From an uncultured Thermofilaceae archaeon (GTDB taxonomy: Archaea; Thermoproteota; Thermoprotei; Thermofilales; Thermofilaceae), in contig CALHPJ010000018.1 in the NCBI GenBank assembly GCA_938036345.1, positions 80,602 to 144,601 of the forward strand: 64,000 nt of DNA. The letters run 5' to 3'. Made by a program: the position numbers and the translations under genes. Below are positions 23,888 to 32,909 of the stretch, one piece after another (the stretch's first letter is position 1; each line of letters opens with the position of its first letter). The notes under the pieces were generated by a model that searched no databases, was not told the DNA's origin, and saw only the letters and a program-made list of their open reading frames with translations.

Positions 23888-24061
23888 ATGTACATAATTG
23901 CTTGTAGTAGGTGTTCCTTTGTGCTTTATGCCGGTGAGAAACCGGTTGATGTGCTAAGGGTTCTCGCCAAGTATGGCGACAAATGCCCCCGGTGCTTACG
24001 CAGGTTTTCCCTGAAGCCGAAGCAGATACGTGCCCGTGCACGACCTGCCAGAAGCTGCTAA
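23888..24061 (+). CDS. Small double-CxxC zinc protein upstream of AglB
   Basis: The 57-residue protein starts MYIIACSRCSFVLYAGEKPV; the second half-site is CPRCLRR near residue 37, making a four-cysteine zinc ribbon with a basic tail. An upstream ATG at 23690 is in frame but lies inside the UbiA gene on the other strand, so the ATG at 23888 is preferred. A TATA-like GATTTAAGG near 23849-23857 fits as its promoter. It ends 56 bp before aglB on the same strand. The function is unknown; nucleic-acid binding is inferred from size and charge. Confidence 0.62.
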   Translation: MYIIACSRCSFVLYAGEKPVDVLRVLAKYGDKCPRCLRRFSLKPKQIRARARPARSC

Positions 24062-24084
24062 ACTCCTACCTCAAGTTCAACTAC

Positions 24085-24095
24085 AAATTTATTAA
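24085..24095 (+). promoter_or_regulatory. TATA box of aglB
   Basis: AAATTTATTAA is centred about 28 bp before the ATG at 24118, supporting a leaderless start there rather than the frame opening at 23983. Confidence 0.6.
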
Positions 24096-24117
24096 TTGCT
24101 TTTCGATAGCTCATCTA

Positions 24118-26295
24118 ATGAGCCCTCGAACTGAGGTAGTTAAAGGTAAACTGCTAGCAGGGATTTCCCGGGTTTTAGCTCTACTAGCTGATAGCCGATT
24201 CACAGCGGTCTCAGCAGTTTTATTCAGCACTCTGTTATCGCTGCTCCTCCGGCTTGCTCCGCTGCGATGGGGTATATATTTAAACGAATTCGACCCGTAC
24301 TACGAGTACTACTTAGCTGAGACTCTCCTCCAGAAGGGTGAGGGTGACCCCCTCAAGGGGCTTGCCTGGTGGTTCAGCTGGTGGTTTGATCGAGGCGAGC
24401 TGGATACCCTCTTCTGGGCCCCAGGAGGTAGAGATGTAAGGGCGTCTAGCCAGCTAGGAGCCCCCCTATTTTCAGCTTTTATGTATGCTCTGCTAAGGGG
24501 CCTAGGATTTGATGTCGACCTCTACACTGTTCATGCTTTCGTACCGGCTGTTGGGGCAGCGTTTACGTCGCTATTCGCTTACTTTCTAGCTAGGGAGTTA
24601 TGGGACTCAAGTGCCGGCGTGTTATCCTCGCTCCTCATAAGTTGTTGTTGGCCATTCATTTATAGGACTAACTTAGGAGCTAAGCATGAGGGTTTAGCCA
24701 TACCTTTGATGCTTGCCTCCCTCACGCTCTTTGTCCAAGCCCGTCGGAGCGGGTCTATAGCGCGGGGAGTAGCATCAGGAACCATTATGGGTTTAGTTGC
24801 TTTCTCCTGGGGCGGCTTTCTTTACCCTTGGAACCTGCTAGCTCTAGCGGTTTTGATCTGGCTGTTGATAAACCCCGGCGATGCCGGAACTGCAAAAGCC
24901 TACTTACCGCACTTTGTATTATCGAGCATCGCCATAGCGCTGTTGCCGAGGTTTGGCCCTAGGATGGCCTACGCTTCACCTGCAGCGGTCATACCTTTAC
25001 TAGCGGCTGGAGCATCCTTTCTCACGCTTATTCACCGTCTGCCCGCCTTGGATAGGACGAGAAGCATAAATAGGAAAATTGCAATTATAGCTATAACCTG
25101 TATAGGCGCGGTTTTGTTTTTGGCTTGGTGGGGCGGTGTCCTAGCCTCGCTCCCCGGTAGGATAATAGCAGTCATATTGCCCATCCTGCGCGATGTAGGC
25201 GTGACCACGGTGGCCGAACATGCTGTACCAACGTGGGCTTCCATCTACGGCGACTACGGCTTACTTATACCATTTTCCGCTTTCGGTGCTCTACTCAGTG
25301 GCTACAGAATGCGCAAGCGCTTTGAGGATCTTTTTGCGATACTGCTTTGGTCTTCAGCCGCCTATGCCGCCGCCTCCATGGCTAGGTTGACTCTCCTACT
25401 AGGCCCAGCCGTAGCCCTTCTCGCCGCATCAGCATTCTCGGAACTCGCGGGCAAACTGGCAGCAGCTAGAGTTAGCGGCGTGAAAGCTCGGAAGAAAGCC
25501 GGAGTCAGCGACGAATTAGTGGCGTTAGTCATCATTCTAGTTTCGGCCCTGCTTTTGGTCCCCTTACTCAATTACACAGCTTTAACTGCTACTCATCAAC
25601 CAGCGTTGATTCTCAGCTCTTCAATCCCGGTTGTCGAGTACAACTATCAATATACTGATTGGCTCTCTGCACTTGAGTGGATTAAAGCGAATGTGCCGGC
25701 TGGATCCGTTATCGCGACCTGGTGGGACTATGGCTACTGGATCTCCGTTAATACTCGGAGAAACACTACCTGCGATAACGCGACGATCGATACTAATCAG
25801 ATACAGAAGATAGCTAGGGCTTTTCTATCACCGGAGGAAGAAGCCCTTCGGATTTTTAAGGAGTTAAACGTTACGTATGTGGTGGTCTTCGAGCCCTTCC
25901 TCTCTGCAACTTTGCCCAATTTAGGTGTCACAGTATATTATTCACCGGCTGGAGGCGCATATGGAGGAGACTTAGCCAAAAGCTACCAAATGGCTCGCTG
26001 GATTGGAGCCGACACAGAGAAATACCTCGGGTTCGGGTATGTCGAAGGCTACCCCATTATAGTGCCAAAGGATACCAATGAAGCTCGCAATGCCACGCTT
26101 TATCGGTTGCTTTTCTCCAGAGCTGCAGGGAGGTATTTTTACATATTTGATCAACAGCTTTCTTACTGGATCAACTACCAGGGTCCCCGCCCAACGATAC
26201 CGGAGCCTGAGCACTTTGAACTTGTGTTCGCCTCGTCGCCCAATAAATGGGTACTAGTATACAGAGTCATTTACTCTGAGCTGAAGGGTCCCTAA
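24118..26295 (+). CDS. aglB: Oligosaccharyltransferase AglB (STT3 family)
   Basis: The 725-residue membrane enzyme transfers lipid-linked glycans to Asn in N-x-S/T sequons on the outer face of the membrane. The first external loop has the acidic motif NEFDPYYEYY near residue 59. About a dozen hydrophobic helices follow, then the diagnostic WWDYGYW at about 535-541 in the soluble C-terminal domain. The start at 24118 is supported by the TATA element. Its last 29 bp overlap the convergent nop10 gene. The 4.2-6.2 kb surface protein, rich in sequons, is a possible substrate. Confidence 0.93.
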   Translation: MSPRTEVVKGKLLAGISRVLALLADSRFTAVSAVLFSTLLSLLLRLAPLRWGIYLNEFDPYYEYYLAETLLQKGEGDPLKGLAWWFSWWFDRGELDTLFWAPGGRDVRASSQLGAPLFSAFMYALLRGLGFDVDLYTVHAFVPAVGAAFTSLFAYFLARELWDSSAGVLSSLLISCCWPFIYRTNLGAKHEGLAIPLMLASLTLFVQARRSGSIARGVASGTIMGLVAFSWGGFLYPWNLLALAVLIWLLINPGDAGTAKAYLPHFVLSSIAIALLPRFGPRMAYASPAAVIPLLAAGASFLTLIHRLPALDRTRSINRKIAIIAITCIGAVLFLAWWGGVLASLPGRIIAVILPILRDVGVTTVAEHAVPTWASIYGDYGLLIPFSAFGALLSGYRMRKRFEDLFAILLWSSAAYAAASMARLTLLLGPAVALLAASAFSELAGKLAAARVSGVKARKKAGVSDELVALVIILVSALLLVPLLNYTALTATHQPALILSSSIPVVEYNYQYTDWLSALEWIKANVPAGSVIATWWDYGYWISVNTRRNTTCDNATIDTNQIQKIARAFLSPEEEALRIFKELNVTYVVVFEPFLSATLPNLGVTVYYSPAGGAYGGDLAKSYQMARWIGADTEKYLGFGYVEGYPIIVPKDTNEARNATLYRLLFSRAAGRYFYIFDQQLSYWINYQGPRPTIPEPEHFELVFASSPNKWVLVYRVIYSELKGP

Positions 26296-26452
26296 GTAGC
26301 TTCATAGCTCTCCTGTACTTGCCGTACTTATCTTCCGGGGAAAATTTTGGTGGATGTGGTACTCGAACCTTACCGCTGCAGTAGGGGCACTTATCGGTTT
26401 TCAATGTATACCTACCGCAATCCAGGCACTTCCTCAGCAACCACCGGCTCAT
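26267..26452 (-). CDS. nop10: H/ACA RNP protein Nop10
   Basis: This 61-residue component of the H/ACA pseudouridylation particle bridges Cbf5 and L7Ae/guide RNA. The zinc ribbon CLDCGRYTLKTDKCPYCSG and the C-terminal PPKFSPEDKYGKYRRAMK match the family at the usual length. It is last in the run pcn-priL-priS-gins-rpl44e-rps27e-aif2a-nop10, six bases after aIF2 alpha. Its partner Cbf5 is encoded at 51.5 kb. Confidence 0.95.
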   Translation of the reverse strand: MSRWLLRKCLDCGRYTLKTDKCPYCSGKVRVPHPPKFSPEDKYGKYRRAMKLLRDPSAQSK

Positions 26453-26458
26453 AATTAC

Positions 26459-27265
26459 CTAGTCCCTCTGTACTTCAAAGCTGGCCTGGCATCCTGCATC
26501 CATTGCTTTTTGCAACAAAATCTTTCCCAGCTCATTGATGAAGCTTTCTAGGTGTTTGGGATCAAAAGCTTCAGCCTCCAATTTATACCTGGGAGTCCCT
26601 TCAACGTAGAACCGGGCTTTTACGCCAGGGTACTTACCTTTTACCTCTTTCCATGCCGTGAAAATCGCCCGGAGCTTCTCAACTCCGTCTCCCCCGGGAC
26701 ACCTAACCGTGAATACGCATTTAGTTTTAGCCTTTGGCACTCTAACGTAGCTTTCCGCCAACTCCAAAAAAGTCGACAACCAGGGCTCTTTTACACCGGC
26801 TTTTTCGAGTGCCTTCCCTCCCTCTCTGACAGCGGCCTCAAACCCCGCGAGGATTTCCCCGTACGTTTTCTCCAGTTTCTCAGCTTCGCGACTCGCTTCG
26901 CTCAGTGGCCTCGCCAGTTTCCTAGCTGCAAGCTCGAGTAGCTTCACGGCTCTCTGGGCCCTCTTCCATTCCTGAAGCTTGGCTCTTCTCTCGTTTTCGG
27001 CTACACGTTTCAACGATACATCTACGTGTTTTCTTTTGTGATCTACTCTAATAACTTTAAAAACATTTTTTTGGCCGACTTTCAAAACTTCTCTTATATT
27101 TTTAAACCATGAATGAGAAACCTCATTAAGAGGTATATAAGCTTCTAAACCTCCGTATTCATCCAACGTGACGAATGCTCCATGGTCCTCAATCTTTTTT
27201 ACAGTGCCTATTACCAAATCAAAAGGCTTTGGAAGCTCGCGTGTTGACACGCAGCTCACCGCCAT
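26459..27265 (-). CDS. Translation initiation factor aIF2 subunit alpha
   Basis: This 268-residue subunit of the heterotrimeric factor that brings Met-tRNAi to the ribosome has an N-terminal S1 domain (VIGTVKKIEDHGAFVTLDEY and VIRVDHKRKHVDVSLKRV), a central helical domain and a C-terminal alpha/beta domain, as in archaeal and eukaryotic IF2-alpha. It sits between rps27e and nop10, the standard archaeal order. The beta subunit is encoded nearby at 32.1 kb. Confidence 0.95.
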   Translation of the reverse strand: MAVSCVSTRELPKPFDLVIGTVKKIEDHGAFVTLDEYGGLEAYIPLNEVSHSWFKNIREVLKVGQKNVFKVIRVDHKRKHVDVSLKRVAENERRAKLQEWKRAQRAVKLLELAARKLARPLSEASREAEKLEKTYGEILAGFEAAVREGGKALEKAGVKEPWLSTFLELAESYVRVPKAKTKCVFTVRCPGGDGVEKLRAIFTAWKEVKGKYPGVKARFYVEGTPRYKLEAEAFDPKHLESFINELGKILLQKAMDAGCQASFEVQRD

Positions 27266-27270
27266 TAGTT

Positions 27271-27471
27271 TTAGTCGAGCGTTTTAAGTAATTCCCCTCT
27301 CACTAATGCTTTACCGCCCGTGGGTTTAACTAAAATACGACCGCACATATGGCATGTAACACTGTATGTTGCTTGGGTGAAAGTTACTTGCTCGTTACCA
27401 CAGTCAGGGCATCGCACTAAAATGAATTTGCTACGAGGGGATGCTACAAGTATTTTACTGTAGCGTGGCAT
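27271..27471 (-). CDS. rps27e: Ribosomal protein S27e
   Basis: The 66-residue small-subunit protein has the zinc ribbon CPDCGNEQVTF...CHMCGRILV, followed by the conserved PTGGKA. It lies directly after rpl44e with no intergenic base and five bases before aif2a. Confidence 0.96.
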   Translation of the reverse strand: MPRYSKILVASPRSKFILVRCPDCGNEQVTFTQATYSVTCHMCGRILVKPTGGKALVRGELLKTLD

Positions 27472-27759
27472 TCACGACACCTTTTCAACGAGCTCAAGCT
27501 TTCTTAACCTGCCAAGGGTCTTATGCCGCGTATAGCCGCAAATGCTGCACTTTAGCCTAACAACTTGCTTTTTTGTAACTTTGGCGAATTCCTTTTGCTC
27601 CGGTTTCCTCTTAGAACCATAACCCTCTTGTTTACGGAGGTATCTACGCTGACCGGCGGCAAGCGTTCTTCTCTTGCCAGCTTTATACGCTGATACATGG
27701 TGCTTAGTGTAGGCTCTGCAACGGGGGCAATAAGATCTAATCTCTTTAGGAAATCTCAC
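27472..27759 (-). CDS. rpl44e: Ribosomal protein L44e
   Basis: The 95-residue large-subunit protein starts [20 protein letters not shown], has the basic central segment ([18 protein letters not shown]) and ends with the zinc half-site CSICGYTR. Full length and motif order match L44e. It precedes rps27e directly and follows the GINS gene by 64 bp. Confidence 0.96.
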   Translation of the reverse strand: MRFPKEIRSYCPRCRAYTKHHVSAYKAGKRRTLAAGQRRYLRKQEGYGSKRKPEQKEFAKVTKKQVVRLKCSICGYTRHKTLGRLRKLELVEKVS

Positions 27760-27823
27760 GCTTTAATCCCCAGCCTTGCAGAAGTATGTGGTATTAAGCG
27801 TTACGCGTTTTTCGCAGTTTCCC

Positions 27824-28369
27824 TTAGCCTAAGTCTGCGATTTTTCTCGCTACGCCTACTCTCTCGAGTTCTGCCGCGTCTACACCCGGAATGATAGCTA
27901 CGTCACCCGCGGAGAAGGGGCCAAGAATTCTTCCGTCGCTTAATACTACTTTCGAGTAAGGTTTGAGGAAGGAGACTATGGATAACTTCGGAGGGGCCTC
28001 TACTTTATCTTGAGACGGGCTGATCTCTAACTTAGAAATATTGGATAGCGTTTCGAGTATTTTATCTAAAATTTCTGCCTCTTCTTTAGGTATTGTAACA
28101 TTGGGCTTCTCCCCTCTAAACCAAACATAAAGCAGTTCCTTGGTTAACCTTAGGAAAAGTATGCTGAGCATTGTACTACGTATCCTTTTAACCCACCCCT
28201 CTAGCAGTTCCTTGCTGACTTCGCCACTAACAGCGACCTTGCAAACCTCAGACAAGCGAACTTTTATTTTGGCGTAGAAATCAGCCTCCAGAGGGTAAAC
28301 TTCGCTGCTCTCGATTTCTCTCTTAAGCACGTTTTGAAGGTAGCCTTCCACGTCGCTTACGCCAGACAT
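27824..28369 (-). CDS. GINS complex subunit (Gins51/Gins15 type)
   Basis: The 181-residue replication protein has an N-terminal helical A domain and a short C-terminal B domain (VVLSDGRILGPFSAGDVAIIP, then LERVGVARKI). The A-then-B order is that of Gins51/Sld5-Psf1-like archaeal GINS. With MCM and Cdc45/RecJ it forms the replicative helicase. It is located between priS and rpl44e, as in many crenarchaea. Confidence 0.88.
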   Translation of the reverse strand: MSGVSDVEGYLQNVLKREIESSEVYPLEADFYAKIKVRLSEVCKVAVSGEVSKELLEGWVKRIRSTMLSILFLRLTKELLYVWFRGEKPNVTIPKEEAEILDKILETLSNISKLEISPSQDKVEAPPKLSIVSFLKPYSKVVLSDGRILGPFSAGDVAIIPGVDAAELERVGVARKIADLG

Positions 28370-28433
28370 CCGGTCGAGTAAAGTCTCCCTAGCGGCTTAT
28401 ATAGGCTCTTCGCTTTTTTCTTTCCACCTTACT

Positions 28434-29552
28434 CTATAGCACTTGAAAGCTGACAATTTCTGCTCCATTGAGTAGCAAGTATAGTGCAGCATATAGGGGG
28501 ATCCTCTGTCTCCCCTCTTTTAGGTTTATATCGAGCACGACCTGCGGAACCCTTTTCACTTCGACGAGGGCCTCCCCTTTGAAAGCTTTAACCCTATTGA
28601 GGAGATGCTGGCTCTCCAATTCCTCTATGCTAAAAGCAGCGGCTTTAAGCCCGGTTTTACCATGCAAGCTATTTTTCAGCCTTATTAACCTATGTATGTC
28701 CACCGTCACCTTTTCATCAATAGCCGCTCCCTCGCTCGAGACGCATTTCTCGATAGCGATCTGCCAAGTTTTCAAATCCATTACAAGCTCATTGCCAGAA
28801 GAATATAGCGTGGCCCATCGGGCTATGCGCCCATACCAACCGGAGGCGCTCGAATCGAACCTAAGCTTGAAGCCCCCAGGAACCCGAACAAGTATTTGCT
28901 TATAGTCTAAACCTAACCCCTTAACATAGTCGACAATCTCGCGTCTTCCATCCTGCCCAAGACTTCTAATGGCCTCCGACTCGACGTGTACATGGAATCC
29001 CCTATGGCCCGAGAATGTAACGGACATCTCGTCTTTAGATATGCCGAAATCATTTTCTAAAAACTCGATTAGCTTCAGCACCTCGTCTCGGGCTACATTA
29101 ATGCATGTCTCGCAGACCCAAACTTCCTTCTCTATACTTTCACTACTACACTTAGGGCATTTTTCACAGGTGCCCTGCCCAGTTGCTCCGCACTTTTTAC
29201 ACGTCCAACTATCATGTAGCTCTTTGCAGGGAGTTTTGACGTGATCAACGTCTATATCGAAAACTAAGTCCGCGCCCTGCCAGCCCTTTGCATCCATGTC
29301 TTTAGCCGACGGGTTAGTGTAGTAGGCCGAAGAATAGTAGACATGTCGCGGAACGGTATGGCGTAGATGCTCGGAGAGATCCGCTGGAGTACGAAAAGCT
29401 TCATGCCTTTGCATGCCAGCGCCCTCAAAATAGGAGAACGCGAACTCGCGCATCGGGAAAGAACTGACGTCAACATCTTCTGGGTTAAGTTTCCTGTAGT
29501 AATCTCGGAAGAATGATTTCCCTATTGCAGTAGGGTCGAGGCCTCTGTTCAT
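28434..29552 (-). CDS. priS: DNA primase small (catalytic) subunit PriS
   Basis: The 372-residue subunit synthesises RNA/DNA primers. The catalytic acidic motif VFDIDVDHVKTP lies near residue 98. A zinc-binding segment with several cysteines (CKKCGATGQGTCEKCPKC, later CETC) follows, then TFSGHRGFHVHVESE, a nucleotide-binding signature of the archaeo-eukaryotic primase fold. It overlaps priL by 4 bp (ATGA), so the two subunits are co-translated. Confidence 0.95.
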   Translation of the reverse strand: MNRGLDPTAIGKSFFRDYYRKLNPEDVDVSSFPMREFAFSYFEGAGMQRHEAFRTPADLSEHLRHTVPRHVYYSSAYYTNPSAKDMDAKGWQGADLVFDIDVDHVKTPCKELHDSWTCKKCGATGQGTCEKCPKCSSESIEKEVWVCETCINVARDEVLKLIEFLENDFGISKDEMSVTFSGHRGFHVHVESEAIRSLGQDGRREIVDYVKGLGLDYKQILVRVPGGFKLRFDSSASGWYGRIARWATLYSSGNELVMDLKTWQIAIEKCVSSEGAAIDEKVTVDIHRLIRLKNSLHGKTGLKAAAFSIEELESQHLLNRVKAFKGEALVEVKRVPQVVLDINLKEGRQRIPLYAALYLLLNGAEIVSFQVL

Positions 29553-30598
29553 ACTTTGTCTCGCTTAGTGGTTGTGCGGTGCCGCAACGATTTCCAGTAG
29601 TACTGAAGAGGATGCTTAACGTTGCATTCAGCTACGCAGAGACCTAAGGTTTTCATGTTATCGCATTTATAGGGCGAGTACTTTTTCCTAGAACCTCTTA
29701 ATCCAGCTATATGCTCGATTTGATATCTAGCTATTTGCTCCTTAAAGTCAGGCGTGGCTCTAAAAACTTCAAGTACCTCTTCTACGCTTAATCCTACGCT
29801 TAACATAAATGACGCTAGCATAAACCTTGCGCTGTGCGGTACGTTTTTCCCTGCCTTCACGCTGTCCATGATAGTTTTTACACAGGGGGGTAGAGCGCTT
29901 TCCCAGTCATCGACTCCGGCTATCGCCCAGTTTTCTTTAATCTTTCTTAGATATGTGCCCCATTCCGAACTCAGCTTTTCAGCCAAAGAATACAGGGGGT
30001 CGGGAATTTGTAACCCATCTACTTTAATTTCTTCCACTCGCCTTTCAATTAGAGTTCTTAACCGTTCTTCTCCAAGCCTAATGGCCTCTGCTTTACCGAC
30101 GTAAACCCAGCCTCTCTCGACAATGCGGTGGACAAGTTTCCATGAGCCTCGTCTCTCTGGCATATTGCTTAAGTAGTCGAAAACGTTGACAGATAGAGGA
30201 TAACCGAAAGCATTTCCAGCACGCCTGACTTTAATCCCTAAGCTGCTGAGAAGGTATAGCACTTTATCTTGTTCTTCCCCGCCCAAGAAAAATCTACTTC
30301 TCCTAGCGAAGGTTGCAGCGAACCGTCTAACGAGTAAGCGGTCGCCTATTAACTTTAAAATTAGCAAGCTTACCATGAAAGAAACTATCTCCTCATCGCA
30401 ATCTTCAGCGGGTGGCGGTATCTCGGAGTTCCTTATAGAGGCCTCGATATATCGGCCCGCCCTCTCGATCACGCTTTTTAAAGCGCTGCTAGCTACGTCA
30501 GCTAGCGTTAACCCCAACTCTTTTACTCGCTCTACTGCACTCGGCAAAAAGGGGTATTTACGTAGGTCCTCATCGGTTAATATCAGCTCGCTTCTCAA
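29549..30598 (-). CDS. priL: DNA primase large subunit PriL
   Basis: The 349-residue regulatory subunit has an N-terminal helical domain and the C-terminal Fe-S domain. The cysteines in LPPCVKTIMDS, YKCDNMKTLGLCVAEC and the conserved HPLQYYW motif near the end ligate the 4Fe-4S cluster in the family. It needs PriS for activity. It lies six bases after pcn and overlaps priS by 4 bp. Confidence 0.95.
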   Translation of the reverse strand: MRSELILTDEDLRKYPFLPSAVERVKELGLTLADVASSALKSVIERAGRYIEASIRNSEIPPPAEDCDEEIVSFMVSLLILKLIGDRLLVRRFAATFARRSRFFLGGEEQDKVLYLLSSLGIKVRRAGNAFGYPLSVNVFDYLSNMPERRGSWKLVHRIVERGWVYVGKAEAIRLGEERLRTLIERRVEEIKVDGLQIPDPLYSLAEKLSSEWGTYLRKIKENWAIAGVDDWESALPPCVKTIMDSVKAGKNVPHSARFMLASFMLSVGLSVEEVLEVFRATPDFKEQIARYQIEHIAGLRGSRKKYSPYKCDNMKTLGLCVAECNVKHPLQYYWKSLRHRTTTKRDKV

Positions 30599-30604
30599 GG
30601 CTTT

Positions 30605-31357
30605 CTATGCCTCCAGCCTCGGGGCTAAATAGTACCTTAGAGTTCCGCCTCCAGCGATCTCAAAACTTAACGACAAAGGCTTATTCGTAGAGAACTCAAC
30701 GGTCACTATTTCGCTTACCCTGTAAGCTCTACTAACGATATCATCCAGATAACTTAGGCTATAGCTTGCGGCGGATGGGTGTCTCACATCATACTCTATA
30801 AGAGAGCCGCCCTCCGGCGAAAACTTAGCCTCTAATTCTCCTTTATCGCTTTTCGCGATGATTCTTAGTACGTTTTCCTCTCCTACAAATCTAACAGTAT
30901 CACTTATCATCTCAGCATCCTTTAATGAGTCTCGAAGAGTGTCTGATAACATTTTGGCAATAACATCGAAAGAGACCTTAGGCGTTGGCAACTCCTCTCC
31001 TACAATATCGATTAAAGGAAGCGAGAAGACCCTCTCTGCTTTACCAGCAAGTATTATCCTAAATCTCCTTCCCTCAATCTCGAAGATTATTTTATCTTCG
31101 GCTTTAGCCCTTCTCAGGACCTTAATGAGATCGTCAAAGTTTACCCCTATCTTAACCTGACTCTCCTCTATTTCGTATGTATTGAAAGCCTCCCTGGGAA
31201 CATGTAAATCCACCATCGCTATTCTCGAGGGATCTAAAGCTCGCAGCTTTAGAGCCTCCCTATCCATTATGAAGCTTGCTTCATCAACGATCGCATTTAG
31301 GCTTTCCATCAAATACCTCCAGTCTCTAGCATCCTGGAATTCAAACCTGACGGACAT
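30605..31357 (-). CDS. pcn: DNA polymerase sliding clamp PCNA
   Basis: The 250-residue ring-forming processivity factor has the duplicated clamp fold. FEFQDARDWRYLMESLNAIVDEASF begins domain 1 in the usual way and AMVDLHVPREAF follows. The late EIAGGGTLRYYLAPRLE is the C-terminal signature. Crenarchaea often have three PCNA paralogues; only this one is in the window. It is the first gene of the replication-translation run. Confidence 0.95.
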   Translation of the reverse strand: MSVRFEFQDARDWRYLMESLNAIVDEASFIMDREALKLRALDPSRIAMVDLHVPREAFNTYEIEESQVKIGVNFDDLIKVLRRAKAEDKIIFEIEGRRFRIILAGKAERVFSLPLIDIVGEELPTPKVSFDVIAKMLSDTLRDSLKDAEMISDTVRFVGEENVLRIIAKSDKGELEAKFSPEGGSLIEYDVRHPSAASYSLSYLDDIVSRAYRVSEIVTVEFSTNKPLSLSFEIAGGGTLRYYLAPRLEA

Positions 31358-31592
31358 AGTAATTCCTCGGATACCGTTTCCGCTGGTGTGCTATTTATAT
31401 TAGTCGTCCACTCTACTACGTAGGCTCTTCGGCCGTCGAGTTAGGAGGGGGAACACCTCTGGACTGGCAGCTAAATTAATAGTCGCTTTAGCTAGTTAAA
31501 CATTTACACGAAGGGGTCTGCGAGTTATCAACTGTTAAAAGGCTATAACAGCAAAGCGCTTACATGCGTAGCTTTCTACGAAGTTGCCGTGT

Positions 31593-31973
31593 TCACTGGT
31601 ATTCACGCCATACGTAACCGCATTTGACGCACTTGAAAAATCTCGTAGCTGGCTCGTCACCCGCTCTGGTTTGCATTTCCCAATAGTAAGCTTCCGTACC
31701 CCCACAGCGGGGACACTCGATTTTCGTTTTGGGTAGGATTTCCACTTTGACATCGTTATCGATGACAAGTATCACGTCGTCTGGTTTTCGCTGTATAGTT
31801 CGCCTAACTTTGTAGTCTTCTTTGTTATCAGTCAAAGATTCGTACCCGCACTTTGGGCATTTCAATACTGTTTCGTTGTTCCTCTTTTGCGGTAACATCA
31901 GGCTACCGCATTTTGGGCAATACTTCATGGCCAACTCCAAGGGGATCCGGTAAGTACCTTTAGCTTTTTCCAT
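31593..31973 (-). CDS. tfs: Transcription cleavage factor TFS
   Basis: The 126-residue TFIIS/Rpb9-like factor stimulates transcript cleavage in backtracked RNA polymerase. The N-terminal zinc ribbon is KYCPKCGSLML...CPKCGYES. The C-terminal ribbon CPRCGGTEAYYWEMQTRAGDEP carries the acidic DE hairpin tip. A TATA-like element at 31993-32000 lies 23 bp before the ATG at 31973, supporting the longer form. The ATG at 31928, where homologues usually begin, has a GGAG upstream and remains possible. It is divergent from aif2b. Confidence 0.92.
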   Translation of the reverse strand: MEKAKGTYRIPLELAMKYCPKCGSLMLPQKRNNETVLKCPKCGYESLTDNKEDYKVRRTIQRKPDDVILVIDNDVKVEILPKTKIECPRCGGTEAYYWEMQTRAGDEPATRFFKCVKCGYVWREYQ

Positions 31974-31992
31974 TCGATGCCTGCGCGAAAGG

Positions 31993-32000
31993 TTAAATTT
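31993..32000 (-). promoter_or_regulatory. TATA-like element of tfs
   Basis: AAATTTAA on the minus strand lies about 23 bp before the ATG at 31973, slightly closer than usual for this window. Confidence 0.4.
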
Positions 32001-32087
32001 GCCGGCGTACCCCGAACACCGCCTTTAGCTAGGTTATACTGCACAAGACTAAGGATTCCTATTTTTGGAGGAATTAAACGGCAACCC

Positions 32088-32096
32088 TATATACTA
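32088..32096 (+). promoter_or_regulatory. TATA box of aif2b
   Basis: TATATACT is centred about 25 bp before GTG at 32116. The in-frame GTG at 32101 would lie too close to the box to be in the transcript, unless the weaker AATTAAAC at 32072-32079 is used. Confidence 0.5.
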
Positions 32097-32115
32097 GTTT
32101 GTGCCCGGTGGCCGT

Positions 32116-32535
32116 GTGGAGCGGCAGTTAGAGTATAGCACACTACTGGAGCGGGCTTATAAAATGATACCCTCAAGAAGCTTGGTACGAGAGCGTTTTG
32201 AAGTGGAAGAACCCGAAGTGATGGTAACAGGGAAAAGAACCTTTATTTTAAATTTCAAAAAAGTATGCGACGACATGAATAGGGAACCAGAGGTTCTTCT
32301 CAGGTATTTGCTAAAAGAGCTGGGAGCCTCAGGTAACCGAGAGGAAGATGTGGCAGTCATATATGGGGTGTTTTCCCCTAAAATGATAAAGGAACTGATT
32401 AACCTGTTTTTGAAAAACTACGTGTACTGTCCGGTATGTGGGAGCCCAGACACTATTTTGAGGAGAGAAGAGAGGAAGCTTATGCAGTTAAGATGCATGG
32501 CATGCGGTGCTTTGACTCCAGTTAAACCATTCTAA
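32116..32535 (+). CDS. Translation initiation factor aIF2 subunit beta
   Basis: The 139-residue subunit binds the gamma subunit with its N-terminal helix (residues 1-20, LEYSTLLERAYKMIP). The central alpha/beta domain (TFILNFKKVCDDMNREPEVLLRYLLKELG) and the C-terminal zinc ribbon CPVCGSPDT...CMACGA are typical. The GTG at 32116 is chosen from TATA spacing; GTG at 32101 would add five residues. It is divergent from tfs and followed by the SWIM protein. Confidence 0.93.
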   Translation: MERQLEYSTLLERAYKMIPSRSLVRERFEVEEPEVMVTGKRTFILNFKKVCDDMNREPEVLLRYLLKELGASGNREEDVAVIYGVFSPKMIKELINLFLKNYVYCPVCGSPDTILRREERKLMQLRCMACGALTPVKPF

Positions 32536-32585
32536 CTTGAACATTGTTGGCGTAAAGGCTTTATTCATCCACGGCTTAACCATAG

Positions 32586-32909
32586 ATGATGAACGAATTA
32601 TCCAGCGACAGCGAAGCTCTCATGAACCGGATAATAGCTAAGGCAGCATGGCTTATGCATGAGGGACGCATAATTAGGATAAGCGATAAAATGTACTATG
32701 TAGTTGGAAGAAGGAACAGGCATATTGTCAGAGTAGATAATGAAAAGCTTTCATGCACCTGCGACGGCTTCAGAGAGAGAAACGTATGTTCACACGTAAT
32801 AGCCGTTTCGACGATGATTAAGTTTGGCGGGGGAGAGAATTTTGATGAATTTGTAAGGAATCGCGTGCTGAGGGAGCTCAAGCTTCTAGGCCGGCAGCCC
32901 ATAAGGTGA
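32586..32909 (+). CDS. SWIM zinc-finger protein
   Basis: In this 107-residue protein, LSCTCDGFRERNVCSHVIAV at about 56-75 is a complete SWIM motif (CxC, then CxH). SWIM domains bind DNA or proteins; short archaeal SWIM proteins have been linked to recombination proteins of the RadA/Shu type, but this is only a family association. No second domain is present. It lies 50 bp after aif2b, and a small inverted repeat (CCCA/TGGG, 32913-32925) follows its stop. Confidence 0.8.
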   Translation: MMNELSSDSEALMNRIIAKAAWLMHEGRIIRISDKMYYVVGRRNRHIVRVDNEKLSCTCDGFRERNVCSHVIAVSTMIKFGGGENFDEFVRNRVLRELKLLGRQPIR

